Below, piece after piece: positions 1-9,273 of a DNA stretch of 64,000 nt. The DNA comes from Solibacillus ferritrahens (GTDB lineage: Bacteria > Bacillota > Bacilli > Bacillales_A > Planococcaceae), in NCBI RefSeq assembly GCF_037027585.1, contig NZ_JAXCLE010000005.1, positions 124,001-188,000 of the forward strand. Direction: 5' to 3'. The position numbers and the translations under genes were made by a program. The notes beneath the pieces were generated by a model that was given only the letters and a program-made list of their open reading frames with translations, had not been told where the DNA came from and did no database searches. Each line of letters begins with the position of its first letter. Position 1 is the stretch's first letter.

Positions 1-627
1 AATTCTTAAAAAAGTTCACTTGTTTCACATCTTTCTTTTATCTAAATATTTACTTTTGCACCGAAAAGTAGAAAGGTAATCTGGATAAAAGTATATATAT
101 GTATAGGACTTATGTCTATAGAAAAATATTATATTGGGGGCAATTTGCATTATAGTTACAATTTTCTAAATAATATTACTATTTAGTGGGTATATTTATA
201 AAAAAAACTAATAACTAATTAGAAATGGTCGAAAAATGGTTTTTGACAGTTGCAAATGTTATTGGAGGATAAATAAAAAAAGTACAATTGTCTATATATA
301 TATATAGTAAATATAAGGATTGGTGGAGGTTTTTAAAGCGAAAATTTTTAAAAATAAAAGCCTTGTTTGAAATAAATATTTCATTTTAACCTAACTTAAA
401 ATGTATTGTCAACAAAAAAATTGTATTTTTGTTTAAGAAATGTTATAATAGACTTACAATTGTGGTATTTCGAATTCTGCTGTAAATGCAGAAAGAATTT
501 GGAATACGTTTTTTAATAGTCTTTTTCAAAATTAAGGTAAAAATTCAAACAATTGTGTGAGGTTTATTAGGAGTTATTTAATTTAATAATAAATTTACCT
601 GTAAAAATGTGAAGGAGGACTATAATA
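1..627. other. AT-rich gene-free stretch at window start
   Basis: No credible reading frame is present on either strand. The DNA is very AT-rich, with several A and T runs and an alternating TA run near 287-307. Two Shine-Dalgarno-like strings (near 264 and 326) are not followed by a usable start codon. The right part holds the promoter and a leader of roughly 170 nt for the gene at 628. That leader contains a small hairpin with arms at 475-480 and 488-493. The left part may be the downstream region of a gene outside the window. Confidence 0.6.
421..449 (+). promoter_or_regulatory. Sigma-A promoter with extended -10
   Basis: TTGTAT (421-426), a 17-nt spacer and TATAAT (444-449), preceded by the extended TG at 441-442. 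This would drive the gene at 628 through a leader of about 170 nt. Confidence 0.65.
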
Positions 628-1482
628 ATGAATCTAATTAATAAGAAAGTTACACATAAGCTCTTTGGTACGGGAAGTGTTGTTAAACATAATGATTCAA
701 GTATCGAAATACATTTTGCATCTGAAAAAAAGAAGTTTGTTTTCCCTGATGTATTTGAAAAACACCTGAAACTTCATGATAAAGGTGATGCAAGTTCACT
801 TGAAAAAATTATTGAAAAAAGAGAGCTTGAACGAAGAGAAGAGGAATGGCAAAAGGAAGAAGATTTAAAACTTTTGCGAAAAAACCAGGACCTTCGCCAA
901 CAGCATGAAAAACTTATGAAAAACCATAAACTTCATCCTGAGTCCCAAATGGTATTTTGGTGTGATGAAGAAGAGAAAAGTACAGCATTTTCAGAGTGGA
1001 AAGTTTTCTCTGGAGTTGCAAAAAGTGGTGTTAACAAAGGCAAACCAAACAAACCGATTCGATTGTTTGAAAATAGTGCGGTCTTGTTAACTTCTGTAGA
1101 TTCTGACTCGTCAGAAAAAGACAGACGCATTTTAGGTGTTTATATGGTAAAGGAAGATTTTATCGGAAAGCTTAGCCAAGATGGTAATATTCCTGCCCAT
1201 TCAAAGTTCAGATTGCAACTTACAGAAGAGGAAGCGAATCAAATGCTCTTCTGGAATTATTATGTAAATGAAAAGTTTACACATAAAATGACATGGAATA
1301 CCGGCAAACACCGTTACTTTAATAATCTTTGGATGGCTCAAATTTTACGCGATATAGTATCGATTAAAACTGATCCACAGGAACGAGAGCTGGCACAACA
1401 GTTTTTTGATTATTTCTGCAAAATCAATAAAATTTCAGCTCAAGAGTTACCAGATCCAAATGGTGCATTAAAACGCATTTAA
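628..1482 (+). CDS. Conserved protein of unknown function
   Basis: A 284-residue protein with a strong ribosome-binding site (AAGGAGG) just upstream of the ATG. Residues 6-45 look like a small beta-barrel (a GTGSVV turn followed by IEIHF and KKFVFP strands), the kind of SH3-like fold found at the ends of some helicases. Residues 50-105 are strongly charged and probably helical or coiled coil, rich in E, K and R. The last 180 residues look globular and are rich in aromatic residues. There is no signal peptide or membrane segment, so it should be cytoplasmic. It is monocistronic, with its own promoter and terminator. I do not recognise the family well enough to give a function. Confidence 0.75.
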   Translation: MNLINKKVTHKLFGTGSVVKHNDSSIEIHFASEKKKFVFPDVFEKHLKLHDKGDASSLEKIIEKRELERREEEWQKEEDLKLLRKNQDLRQQHEKLMKNHKLHPESQMVFWCDEEEKSTAFSEWKVFSGVAKSGVNKGKPNKPIRLFENSAVLLTSVDSDSSEKDRRILGVYMVKEDFIGKLSQDGNIPAHSKFRLQLTEEEANQMLFWNYYVNEKFTHKMTWNTGKHRYFNNLWMAQILRDIVSIKTDPQERELAQQFFDYFCKINKISAQELPDPNGALKRI

Positions 1483-1499
1483 TTTTTAGTTCCAATTCG

Positions 1500-1535
1500 A
1501 AAAGAGAGATTGCATCCGGCAATCTCTCTTTTTGT
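1500..1535 (+). terminator. Intrinsic terminator
   Basis: A 13-14 bp perfect stem (arms 1500-1513 and 1519-1532) with a 5-nt loop followed by T residues. It ends the transcript of the gene at 628. A T run on the opposite strand is less clear. Confidence 0.85.
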
Positions 1536-1590
1536 GCTTTATTTTAATCAGGCCTTCAAAACTAAATGGATGAATCACAAATACTTTTAA

Positions 1591-2031
1591 TCAATCAAAA
1601 ATATAACGAATTACATCTATTGCTTGGTCAACAGTCTCTACGGTTACATTTGCTTTATTGGAAAGCTCCTTTAAAGGGTGAATCAATGACTCCGGTCGAA
1701 TAATAATAGTTGGCTTGTTCATAGCAATAGCCGTACTTGCATCCATTGCGGTATTCCACTGTTTATACTTTTCGCCGAATAAGGCAATGACAATATCAGC
1801 TTTTTGCATTAATACTTGTGTTCTAAAATTATTAATATCCGATGCTGCATTATCTTTATGGAAGTTAGAAGGCTGCTCCCCTAAAATTTCTTCGCCAATA
1901 TTATCAGAACGATCATGGTTTGTTTGTGGAGCTACGAAGCGTAGGGGGAGATTATATTCCTTTGCCTTTTTTGCAACTTCTTCCCGCCAATTATCATGAA
2001 TCTGTCCTGCAAGATATACTGTAAGTTCCAT
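1591..2031 (-). CDS. ytoQ: YtoQ family protein
   Basis: A 147-residue protein closely resembling B. subtilis YtoQ as I remember it, including the opening ELTVYLAGQIH, the NHDRSDNIGEEI block, DINNFRT and FGEKYKQWNTAMDAS. The fold resembles nucleoside 2-deoxyribosyltransferases, with an early glycine and a central acidic/asparagine patch, but the family's substrate is not established to my knowledge. The reading frame extends 8 codons further upstream, yet an AGGAGGG site lies 7-8 nt before the internal ATG at 2031, so I chose that start. No signal peptide is seen, which suggests a cytosolic protein. It is transcribed alone, divergently from the dehydrogenase gene at 2179. Confidence 0.85.
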   Translation of the reverse strand: MELTVYLAGQIHDNWREEVAKKAKEYNLPLRFVAPQTNHDRSDNIGEEILGEQPSNFHKDNAASDINNFRTQVLMQKADIVIALFGEKYKQWNTAMDASTAIAMNKPTIIIRPESLIHPLKELSNKANVTVETVDQAIDVIRYIFD

Positions 2032-2178
2032 TCCTATCCCTCCTATTATTTTCACTATAAACTAATACTACCCAAAGTAATGGAGATTTTAAAGGAAACC
2101 TAAATGTAAGGATTAAGCAGGACGAAGATATGTTATGGTGGAAAGTAAGAATAACAAAAGCAAATAAGGAGATTTAAA

Positions 2179-2958
2179 ATGAATATTGGTATAGTTGGGG
2201 CGGGTGCAATCGCTCATTTTTTATTAAAGGAAATTAACCAAAAGGAACATAATGATTTACGAGTTAAAAGTGTATTCGTTAAAGATAAGAGAAAGTACGA
2301 AACAGTTGCATCGCAATTCGAGGTTGAATTATTTACGGAACTGGATGATTTTCTAAGTTCGGATATTGACGTTGTAGTGGAAGCGGCGGATATAAATGCT
2401 GTGAAAGATTTAGTACCAGACATTATAACTCAAAAAGATGTTGTGGTGATTAGTGTCGGCGCATTTGTAGATACGGAACTGTTAACCAAAATCAGTCATC
2501 TTGCACACAAGTATAAAAATAATATTTATTTACCTTCAGGAGCAATTGGGGGCTTGGACGTTTTACAAAATGCACATGCCCTCGGTAAAGTTACTTTTGT
2601 TTCACTCACTACTCGTAAGCCAGCAAGTTCGTTAATTGCTGAGGAAATTGAGGAAGCTCAAGTCGTTTTCGAAGGAAAAGCAGCAGATGCGATCGAGCGA
2701 TTCCCTAAAAATATGAATGTTTCAATTGTCCTTGCACTGGCCGGGATTGGTATGGAAAATACTAAAGTAACTTTAATTGCGGATCCACATATTGAAAAAA
2801 ACATTCATCATGTTGAAATAACGGGAGAGTTTGGGGAAGCAACTTTTACGATTAAAAATAATCCATTGCCGGAAAATCCAAAAACGAGTTATTTAGCTGC
2901 TATGAGTATTTTAGGAACACTAAAGAGGATGAATGGGAAAATTAGAATCGGTGGATAG
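2179..2958 (+). CDS. nadX: L-aspartate dehydrogenase (NadX-like)
   Basis: A 259-residue NAD(P)-dependent dehydrogenase, close to the usual length of about 265. The Rossmann nucleotide-binding loop GAGAIA is at residues 7-12, and the family signature PSGAIGGLD at 119-127. The later stretch with DP, N-x-H and NPKTS (about 200-237) is the substrate-site region of aspartate dehydrogenases. The family oxidises L-aspartate to oxaloacetate or iminoaspartate and can feed NAD synthesis in place of NadB. No nadA or nadC lies nearby, so a role in NAD synthesis is not supported by context. AAGGAG precedes the ATG at good spacing. Confidence 0.8.
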   Translation: MNIGIVGAGAIAHFLLKEINQKEHNDLRVKSVFVKDKRKYETVASQFEVELFTELDDFLSSDIDVVVEAADINAVKDLVPDIITQKDVVVISVGAFVDTELLTKISHLAHKYKNNIYLPSGAIGGLDVLQNAHALGKVTFVSLTTRKPASSLIAEEIEEAQVVFEGKAADAIERFPKNMNVSIVLALAGIGMENTKVTLIADPHIEKNIHHVEITGEFGEATFTIKNNPLPENPKTSYLAAMSILGTLKRMNGKIRIGG

Positions 2959-3153
2959 TGCTTTATTGACAGCGGCTCTTTAGAAATATAAGCAATATTG
3001 TAGAAGGAAACGGTTGAAAAGTATAAAATAAAAAAGTGTTTTTGAGGCTTGCTATAGTTTTAAAATAATATTAATGACAATTATGCTCTATTAATGAGCT
3101 TAACTTAAGGGATGAGTAACGCAAAATCCCATTTTGAGAGGACTTGAAATAGT

Positions 3154-4128
3154 ATGAAAGAAAATTTTTGGAACGATTTACCGAAACCGTTTTTCGTTCT
3201 TGCGCCTATGGAGGACGTGACGGATACTGTTTTTCGTCATGTTGTAGCGAAAGCAGGCAGACCGGATGTATTTTTTACAGAGTTTACAAATTCGGATAGT
3301 TACTGTCATCCGGAGGGAGAAAAAAGTGTGAGAGGTCGTTTACATTTTACCGAAGATGAACAGCCCCTTGTTGCACATATTTGGGGAGACAACCCCGAAT
3401 TTTTCCGTCAAATGAGTATAGGTATGGCTGAAAAAGGATTTAAAGGTATTGATTTGAATATGGGATGCCCTGTACCAAACGTTGCACAAAGAGGGAAAGG
3501 AAGCGGGCTGATTCTTCGTCCCGATGTTGCGGCAGAGCTGATTGAAGCAGCAAAAGCTGGTGGATTACCTGTTAGTGTAAAGACTCGCCTTGGCTATAAA
3601 GATGTAGAAGAATGGAAGGAATGGCTGACACATATTTTAAAACAGGATATCGCTAACCTATCGATTCATTTACGTACGAGAAAAGAAATGAGCGCGGTTG
3701 ATGCTCACTGGGAGTTGATTCCGGAAATAAAAAAATTAAGAGATGAAATTGCGCCACAAACATTATTGACAATCAATGGTGATATTCCAGATCGTCAAGT
3801 TGGTTTAGAGCTCGCTGAAAAATATGGTATTGATGGGGTAATGATTGGGCGCGGTATTTTCAAAAATCCTTTTGCTTTTGAAAAAGAACCGAAAGAGCAT
3901 AGTCCTGAGGAGTACCTTGATCTTTTAAAATTACAACTTGATTTACAGGATAAATATGCGGAAATGCTGCCACGTTCCATGTCAGGTCTACACCGCTTTT
4001 TCAAAATTTATGTTAAAGGCTTCCGTGGTGCAGGTGAGTTAAGAAATCAATTAATGAACACAAAATCAACGGATGAAGTACGTGAACTGCTGAATAACTT
4101 TGAAATAAACAAAGTCGAAGAAAATTAA
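3154..4128 (+). CDS. dus: tRNA-dihydrouridine synthase family protein
   Basis: A 324-residue FMN-dependent enzyme of the Dus family, which reduces uridines in tRNA D-loops. It opens with the family motif APMEDVTD (residues 17-24). DLNMGCP at 100-106 carries the expected catalytic cysteine (C105). IDGVMIGRGIFKNP near 225-240 is the phosphate-binding end of the TIM barrel. It resembles the B. subtilis YfjN type more than the DusB proteins near folK or lysS, and the neighbourhood agrees since no folate genes are nearby. It is monocistronic with a strong terminator. Confidence 0.88.
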   Translation: MKENFWNDLPKPFFVLAPMEDVTDTVFRHVVAKAGRPDVFFTEFTNSDSYCHPEGEKSVRGRLHFTEDEQPLVAHIWGDNPEFFRQMSIGMAEKGFKGIDLNMGCPVPNVAQRGKGSGLILRPDVAAELIEAAKAGGLPVSVKTRLGYKDVEEWKEWLTHILKQDIANLSIHLRTRKEMSAVDAHWELIPEIKKLRDEIAPQTLLTINGDIPDRQVGLELAEKYGIDGVMIGRGIFKNPFAFEKEPKEHSPEEYLDLLKLQLDLQDKYAEMLPRSMSGLHRFFKIYVKGFRGAGELRNQLMNTKSTDEVRELLNNFEINKVEEN

Positions 4129-4138
4129 AAATAAGAAC

Positions 4139-4190
4139 AAAATTAAACTCCTGTGGACCTTAACCAGTCCACAGGAGTTTAATTTTGTTT
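4139..4190 (+). terminator. Intrinsic terminator
   Basis: An 18-bp perfect stem (4141-4158 with 4167-4184) and an 8-nt loop followed by a short T run. It ends the dus transcript. Confidence 0.9.
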
Positions 4191-4220
4191 ATTTACCAAT
4201 TTATAGTAGTTTTATTCACG

Positions 4221-4274
4221 ATAATACTGTATGATACATAGTATATAATAATACTGTATGACATACATTATTAT
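4221..4274. promoter_or_regulatory. Probable PadR operators and promoter
   Basis: The 14-mer ATAATACTGTATGA occurs twice, at 4221-4234 and 4248-4261. The second copy lies in a 27-bp palindrome (4248-4274) with a single mismatched pair, centred on TGTATG-A-CATACA. The first copy has a shorter TGTAT-G-ATACA palindrome (4228-4238). TATAAT at 4244-4249 sits between them as the likely -10. This is a typical layout for autorepression by the PadR protein encoded next. Confidence 0.65.
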
Positions 4275-4290
4275 GGAGTGAGGTGTTTTA

Positions 4291-4644
4291 GTGAGCAATT
4301 TATTGAATTCCTTAAAAATAGAGCTTAGAAGAGGGACTTTGACACTAGCGGTTCTAAGTCAATTAAGAACCCCACAGTATGGATATTCATTAGTTCAATC
4401 ATTGGAAGGAGCAGGGATTTCCATTGATCAAAGTACTTTGTACCCTTTACTACGTAGATTGGAAAAGCAAGAACTCGTTTCAAGCAGTTGGGACACATCA
4501 GAGAGTAGACCTCGAAAATATTATGTTTTAAGTGAATTTGGCTTGGAGATCTTTTCAGAATTGAAAAAAGAGTGGATTAATAATTCTAAGGAACTGTATT
4601 CCTTATTAGGAGAGGGAGATGACGATGAGAACGAATTTAATTGA
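4291..4644 (+). CDS. PadR family transcriptional regulator
   Basis: A 117-residue winged-helix regulator starting at GTG with GGAGTGAGG upstream. It opens with the PadR pattern around RRGTLTLAVLSQL and carries the recognition segment STLYPLLRRLEKQELV (about residues 48-63), followed by a wing with SRPRKYYVLSEFG. The C-terminal helix would form the dimer interface. It overlaps the next gene, which encodes a HAAS-domain membrane protein; this PadR plus HAAS pairing is recurrent in Firmicutes. Palindromes just upstream suggest it represses its own operon. The inducing signal is unknown. Confidence 0.9.
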   Translation: MSNLLNSLKIELRRGTLTLAVLSQLRTPQYGYSLVQSLEGAGISIDQSTLYPLLRRLEKQELVSSSWDTSESRPRKYYVLSEFGLEIFSELKKEWINNSKELYSLLGEGDDDENEFN

Positions 4645-5629
4645 AGTTTACATTCAAGAAGTCACTAGAAGGTTGCCTGAAAAAATGCGTTCAGATATTG
4701 CACTTGAATTACGCTCAACGATTGAGGATATGCTGCCTAACCATCATACCGTGGAAGATGTTAAAGATGTGCTTAATCAGCTAGGTAATCCAGCGATATT
4801 GGCAAACGGGTATAAGGATCAGCCAATGCATTTAATAGGTCCACGCTATTTTGATGTTTATATGTCATTATTAAAAATGATTGTACCAATAGCAGCTGTC
4901 GTTTCATTAATAACAATTATCACAAAATATTTCATTGGTTTCAGTGGTGAAGAGGCGCTATTAAATAGCATTTTATCCCTTATCGGAGAAGGTATCTGGA
5001 CGTTGATCCAAGTAGGAATCCAAGTCTTTTTCTGGCTAACTATCACTTTTGCTTTATTAGAAAGATTTGATAAAGATAAGGAACAGCTGCCATTAACTTC
5101 AGGTTTAGAAAAATGGACCGCGGAGGATCTGAAAAATGTTGCATATATTTCTAAGAAAAAAACAATTTCGAAATTAGAAATTTTCGGGAGTTTAATGTGG
5201 ACGGCTATTTGGGTGACGCTTTACTTTTATGCTAACCAGATTATAGGAGTATATGAAGGGGATGGCGGTCCATTAGAATTTGTTATGCCAGCATTAAATC
5301 AGGATGTTTTACAACAATATGGGCTAATCGTTCTTATTATCGCTGGTTTGGAGATTGCATTTGCTCTTTATAAGTTATTGAAGGAACAATGGACAAAAAG
5401 AATGGCTATTGGAAATACATTACTTGAAGTAATTTCAACGATTGTTTTCATTATTATTTTAATAAAACCTAATTTTTTGAGCGAAGAATTTGTTGTTTAT
5501 ATAACTAATTTGTTTACGATTACGAAAGAGCAATTCAATGTATGGCTAATAGGGGGTACAATTATTATTTTAATAATTACTGCTGCCGCTAGTATTTATG
5601 ATGGGTTCAAAAAAGCGAATATTCGATAA
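4625..5629 (+). CDS. HAAS-domain multi-pass membrane protein
   Basis: About 334 residues. The soluble N-terminus (NLIEVYIQEV through LGNP, residues 3-60) matches the HAAS domain found next to PadR regulators. It is followed by roughly six hydrophobic segments. Two in-frame ATGs exist at 4619 and 4625; the AGGAGAGGG site at 4608-4616 fits the second better, though the first cannot be ruled out. The gene overlaps padR by about 20 nt and must be co-transcribed and translationally coupled. Partner domains elsewhere in this family suggest a sensor or stress-linked membrane role, but no catalytic motif is visible. Confidence 0.8.
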   Translation: MRTNLIEVYIQEVTRRLPEKMRSDIALELRSTIEDMLPNHHTVEDVKDVLNQLGNPAILANGYKDQPMHLIGPRYFDVYMSLLKMIVPIAAVVSLITIITKYFIGFSGEEALLNSILSLIGEGIWTLIQVGIQVFFWLTITFALLERFDKDKEQLPLTSGLEKWTAEDLKNVAYISKKKTISKLEIFGSLMWTAIWVTLYFYANQIIGVYEGDGGPLEFVMPALNQDVLQQYGLIVLIIAGLEIAFALYKLLKEQWTKRMAIGNTLLEVISTIVFIIILIKPNFLSEEFVVYITNLFTITKEQFNVWLIGGTIIILIITAAASIYDGFKKANIR

Positions 5630-5651
5630 ATATTTCCGGATAATTAAATTA

Positions 5652-5690
5652 AAAAAAGAACGTATTCCTTTAGGAATCGTTCTTTTTTCT
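5652..5690 (+). terminator. Intrinsic terminator
   Basis: Arms AAAAAAGAACG and CGTTCTTTTTT with an inner ATTCC/GGAAT extension and a TTTA loop. It ends the PadR/HAAS operon. Confidence 0.85.
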
Positions 5691-5960
5691 TTATAAAACA
5701 AAAGAAAATATGAATCGAGAACTCTTTCGCTATAATATTTTACAATGTTATATAACAATGGAACATGCAAAAAAAATGCTATTTAAAATATGAAATTATA
5801 TATTTTAGGGGATTTTATCAACAATCTTTATTATTTTTTATTTTCTTATTATTTTAAATACTATTGCATTTTTTATTTATCTAAGTAAAAATGGTAGAAG
5901 AAATAGTAATGTTTAAGACGAAATATTGTTATTTTAAAACAAAATTTAGGAGGAAAAGAG
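5691..5960. other. AT-rich spacer before the SLC13 gene
   Basis: Mostly A/T runs with no supported gene. One frame could encode a single hydrophobic helix with a basic tail, but a stop lies directly before it and no start codon is present. The AGGAGG at 5949-5954 belongs to the gene at 5961. Confidence 0.5.
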
Positions 5961-7625
5961 ATGTTTTCGACAACTTGGAATCGGTTATGGGAAATGCATG
6001 ACCAAGTGAAAGATTTGTTTACTTTTTTCATAAAACCAAATTCTTCTAAAATCGCTACTAATGGAAGTTCCGGGAAAACAGGTAGTGAGGGTTCTGGTAG
6101 TGGAGGCGGTTATACTCCACGCAGTTATACAACAGCACAAACAGTTGGCCTTATATTAGGACCGGTATTTTTTATTTTAACGTTGATGTTTTTTAATCCT
6201 GAGGGTCTTACTCCGGAAGCTAAAGGAATTTTGGCAAGTACGATTTGGATAGCAACATGGTGGATAACGGAAGCAATTCCAATCCCTGCTACATCATTAT
6301 TGCCGCTTGTATTGTTTCCTTTAACAAATAGTTTGGACATTAAAGTAACTTCATCCTCTTATGGAGATGAAACAATTTTCCTGTTTATGGGTGGATTTAT
6401 GATTGCTCTTGCAATGGAAAAGTGGAACTTACATAAACGCATTGCTATCTCGATAATTTCAATGGTCGGTACAAATATGGACCGAATTGTACTTGGGTTT
6501 ATGATTGCAACAGGATTTTTATCTATGTGGATTTCAAATAGTGCCACGGCAATGATGATGATTCCAATTGGACTTGCTATCATTAACCAAGTAGCAGACG
6601 GTTTGAAAAATGACCCGAATATCGATATAGATACTTCTCCGCAACGTTTTGCTTTTGGTAAAGCATTGATGCTCGGGATTGCCTATTCAGCGTCTCTTGG
6701 GGGAATTGCTACATTAATAGGAACGCCACCGAATACATTACTTGCAGGTGCAATCAATAAAATGTATGGTATTGAATTATCTTTTGCTGGATGGATGCTG
6801 TTCGGGGTACCATTTGCATGGGTATTCATCTTCTTCACATGGATTTACCTTGTAAAGGTGGCTTTCCCGTCTAAAATAAAAACTTTACCTGGCGGACGTG
6901 CTGTAATTGATAAAGAAAAAAGAGATTTAGGTAAAGCATCTATCGAAGAGAAGATTGTCTTTGTTGTCTTTATACTTGCTGCATTTTCTTGGATTACCCG
7001 TTCATTCTTCCTAGGTAAGATTATTGTCGGACTATCTGATGGGATAATCGCAATATTTTTCGCCATCGTATTATTTGCGATTCCTTCTGTGAATCGTAAA
7101 GGCGATCGCATAATGGATTGGCAAACGGCAGTGAAGTTACCATGGGGTATTTTGCTATTATTCGGAGGGGGCCTTGCAATTGCTTCCGGTTTTGTGAGTA
7201 CAGGATTATCTGAATGGATTGGTTCACAGCTTATGGGACTTGATGGTGTAAATGTAATTGTATTAATATTCCTAGTTACAGCACTTGTTCTTGCTTTAAC
7301 TGAGATTACTTCGAATACAGCGACGGCATCTATGATGTATCCAATTATGGCATCACTTGCTGTTGCTTTAGGTATCCATCCTTATGCATTAATGATTGCA
7401 GCTGGTGTCGCAGCGTCATGTGCATTCATGCTTCCGGTTGCTACACCACCAAATGCGGCAGTGTTCGGTTCAGGATATATTAAAATTACAGATATGATGA
7501 AGGCTGGTTTTGCACTAAATGTCTTCGCTGTCATATTAATTACATTGTCTATCTATTTCTTACTCCCTGTTTTGTGGGACATCGATTTAAATACAGTACC
7601 AGAAGTGTTCAAAGTAATGAAATAA
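5961..7625 (+). CDS. SLC13/DASS family Na+/dicarboxylate symporter
   Basis: A 554-residue integral membrane carrier. Both inverted-repeat substrate and sodium signatures of the family are present: SNSATAMMM with GTPPN in the first half, and TSNTATASM with ATPPNAA in the second. These bind dicarboxylates such as succinate, malate and fumarate in SdcS-type carriers. The protein begins with a 50-residue soluble extension ending in a Gly/Ser-rich linker (residues 36-50), longer than usual. It is monocistronic with a strong AGGAGG site. Substrate specificity beyond C4-dicarboxylates or related anions cannot be read from the sequence. Confidence 0.87.
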   Translation: MFSTTWNRLWEMHDQVKDLFTFFIKPNSSKIATNGSSGKTGSEGSGSGGGYTPRSYTTAQTVGLILGPVFFILTLMFFNPEGLTPEAKGILASTIWIATWWITEAIPIPATSLLPLVLFPLTNSLDIKVTSSSYGDETIFLFMGGFMIALAMEKWNLHKRIAISIISMVGTNMDRIVLGFMIATGFLSMWISNSATAMMMIPIGLAIINQVADGLKNDPNIDIDTSPQRFAFGKALMLGIAYSASLGGIATLIGTPPNTLLAGAINKMYGIELSFAGWMLFGVPFAWVFIFFTWIYLVKVAFPSKIKTLPGGRAVIDKEKRDLGKASIEEKIVFVVFILAAFSWITRSFFLGKIIVGLSDGIIAIFFAIVLFAIPSVNRKGDRIMDWQTAVKLPWGILLLFGGGLAIASGFVSTGLSEWIGSQLMGLDGVNVIVLIFLVTALVLALTEITSNTATASMMYPIMASLAVALGIHPYALMIAAGVAASCAFMLPVATPPNAAVFGSGYIKITDMMKAGFALNVFAVILITLSIYFLLPVLWDIDLNTVPEVFKVMK

Positions 7626-7629
7626 ATAT

Positions 7630-7667
7630 AAAAAGGTGAAATCGCATCATTGGATTTCACCTTTTTT
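7630..7667. terminator. Bidirectional intrinsic terminator
   Basis: A 14-bp stem (7630-7643 with 7653-7666) flanked by A and T runs. It lies between the convergent symporter and patatin genes and could serve both. Confidence 0.9.
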
Positions 7668-7682
7668 ACATTAAAAATATAT

Positions 7683-8567
7683 TTACCAAACTGGCGACCA
7701 TGATTTTAAAAATTGTATTGTCCTCTCTTTACCGATGCTAATTAATTTATTTTTTGTTTTTTCATCCAAATCAAATTGAGTTGTACTATAATCTTCAACA
7801 GGAATAAAGATAATATTTTTCACATGTTTTCGGGCAATATAACGGTTATCATGAGCATTTTGCATTGTAGTAAATAACGCTTCAAATAATTGAATTGCGT
7901 TGTTAATTTCATGCGGTGCTCTATCCTCGCTTGAACTGCTTAGCTTCATTCCGAGAACTGGGCGCTTTTTGTGACCGTTATCATAAATCCACAGAGGGAA
8001 ATTACTTAAAACGCCGCCATCTACAATTACAGATTCGCTTTTTCCGTTTTTTAAATAAACCGGTTCAAAGAAAAAGGGAAGACCGCAACTCATCCGTAAT
8101 GCCCGAGAAATCGGAAATGTGCTGCCATCTATGTTGTAATGATGCAGATCATCAGGCAACACAATCATCTTCCCGTTTGTTAAATCGGAAGCAACGAGTT
8201 TTAATGAATCTTTTGGTAAGTCACCAAATGTATAAATCCCTTTTGTCGCTAGTTTTTCGAGAAACCAATTTTCCAAAGCCCTTCCTTTATACAAGCCGAA
8301 CCGTTTATATAAGTTGAGCCACTTTAAAAACGGGAATTCTCGCGTCATTTTTGGAGGATCTAGCAATACTTTTAAATTTAGTTCATCAAAAATCACTTCA
8401 AGTTCTTGTGCATTAAATCCTGCTGCGATAAATGTTGCTAAAATAGCACCCGCGCTCGTACCAGCTACCCTTTCAAACTTTATGCCTTTTTCTTCTAGTG
8501 CCTGAATCGCTCCTACATATGCAAATCCTTTAATACCACCACCGGAAAATACCCCGTCAACAATCAT
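7683..8567 (-). CDS. Patatin-like phospholipase
   Basis: A 294-residue lipid acyl hydrolase of the RssA/patatin type. The oxyanion glycine loop GGGIKG is at residues 9-14, the nucleophile elbow GTSAG at 36-40 (Ser38), and the catalytic DGG with the following SNFP near residue 183. The Ser-Asp dyad is therefore intact. There is no signal peptide, so a cytosolic or membrane-peripheral enzyme is likely. Members of this family are serine esterases or phospholipases whose natural substrates are mostly unknown. It is monocistronic and converges on the symporter. Confidence 0.88.
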   Translation of the reverse strand: MIVDGVFSGGGIKGFAYVGAIQALEEKGIKFERVAGTSAGAILATFIAAGFNAQELEVIFDELNLKVLLDPPKMTREFPFLKWLNLYKRFGLYKGRALENWFLEKLATKGIYTFGDLPKDSLKLVASDLTNGKMIVLPDDLHHYNIDGSTFPISRALRMSCGLPFFFEPVYLKNGKSESVIVDGGVLSNFPLWIYDNGHKKRPVLGMKLSSSSEDRAPHEINNAIQLFEALFTTMQNAHDNRYIARKHVKNIIFIPVEDYSTTQFDLDEKTKNKLISIGKERTIQFLKSWSPVW

Positions 8568-8766
8568 TTACTCTCCCTTTCCTGTTTATGTTAGAGGTCG
8601 AATTGATAATTTAAAAATTATGGAACAACGCTTCAAGTGAAGGTTTATAACACATTATATGATAATAAAACGAAAGTGGGTTTATCAACATATAGCTAAG
8701 TGGAATTGATTATATTGGCTAACAGATAAGGAAAGTATAATTGGGTTTCAAGTTTTTATGAAAATG

Positions 8767-8803
8767 AAAAGGCTGTTCGAAAATATACTTCGAACAACCT
8801 TAT
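8767..8803 (-). terminator. Intrinsic terminator
   Basis: The near-perfect stem AAGG-C-TGTTCGA with TCGAACA-A-CCTT follows the small zinc-ribbon gene at 8814 on the minus strand; its T run on that strand comes from the AAAA at 8767. Confidence 0.75.
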
Positions 8804-8813
8804 TTATAATGAT

Positions 8814-9059
8814 TTATTGCTGTTGAATAAAAATCACTTGATCATATCCGCATTCGTTACAAGTTAATAAGTGTGGACAAATTTCATTTGCTGTAGTATA
8901 TGGATAGCCATCACCCATTTTAATGGTTTCTTCATCATTGTAATGTCCGTATGGATCTAAATAATCGGATACCTTTCCTTCATCATTTAATAGAATATGG
9001 CATGTTCGACAATATTTCTCCACTTCATGTAAACCATTGCATAACGGACAGACTGCCAT
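8814..9059 (-). CDS. Small zinc-ribbon protein
   Basis: An 81-residue protein with two CXXC pairs near the N-terminus (CPLC and CRTC) and one CNEC plus a lone C-P-H near the C-terminus, so it probably binds one or two zinc ions. The frame is open 15 codons further, but AAGGAGG sits 6 nt before the ATG at 9059, which fixes the start. Nothing suggests a membrane location. I do not recognise a named family. It stands alone between terminators and the divergent transporter gene at 9274. Confidence 0.75.
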   Translation of the reverse strand: MAVCPLCNGLHEVEKYCRTCHILLNDEGKVSDYLDPYGHYNDEETIKMGDGYPYTTANEICPHLLTCNECGYDQVIFIQQQ

Positions 9060-9273
9060 ATGCATCCTCCTTTTTGGATCATTCCTATTTATGTAATATG
9101 GCACTTTTTAGTTCACTAATAAACATGTCGTAACTATTTATAATTGCTAACTTTTATCCATATGAAAAGAAGTTAGGCGAATGCTCAATTTACCGAAAAA
9201 TATTTATTATAATAGGCGCTCACCACTAATCTTTTCACTCCATATGCTATATAAAAAAGAAAAGAGGAAGAGT

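Noticed and set aside
5800..5925. Short hydrophobic frame with a basic tail
   Set aside because: A stop codon lies directly before it and there is no ATG, GTG or TTG start.
7916..8317. Plus-strand frame inside the patatin gene
   Set aside because: Antisense shadow; the patatin frame has intact catalytic motifs.
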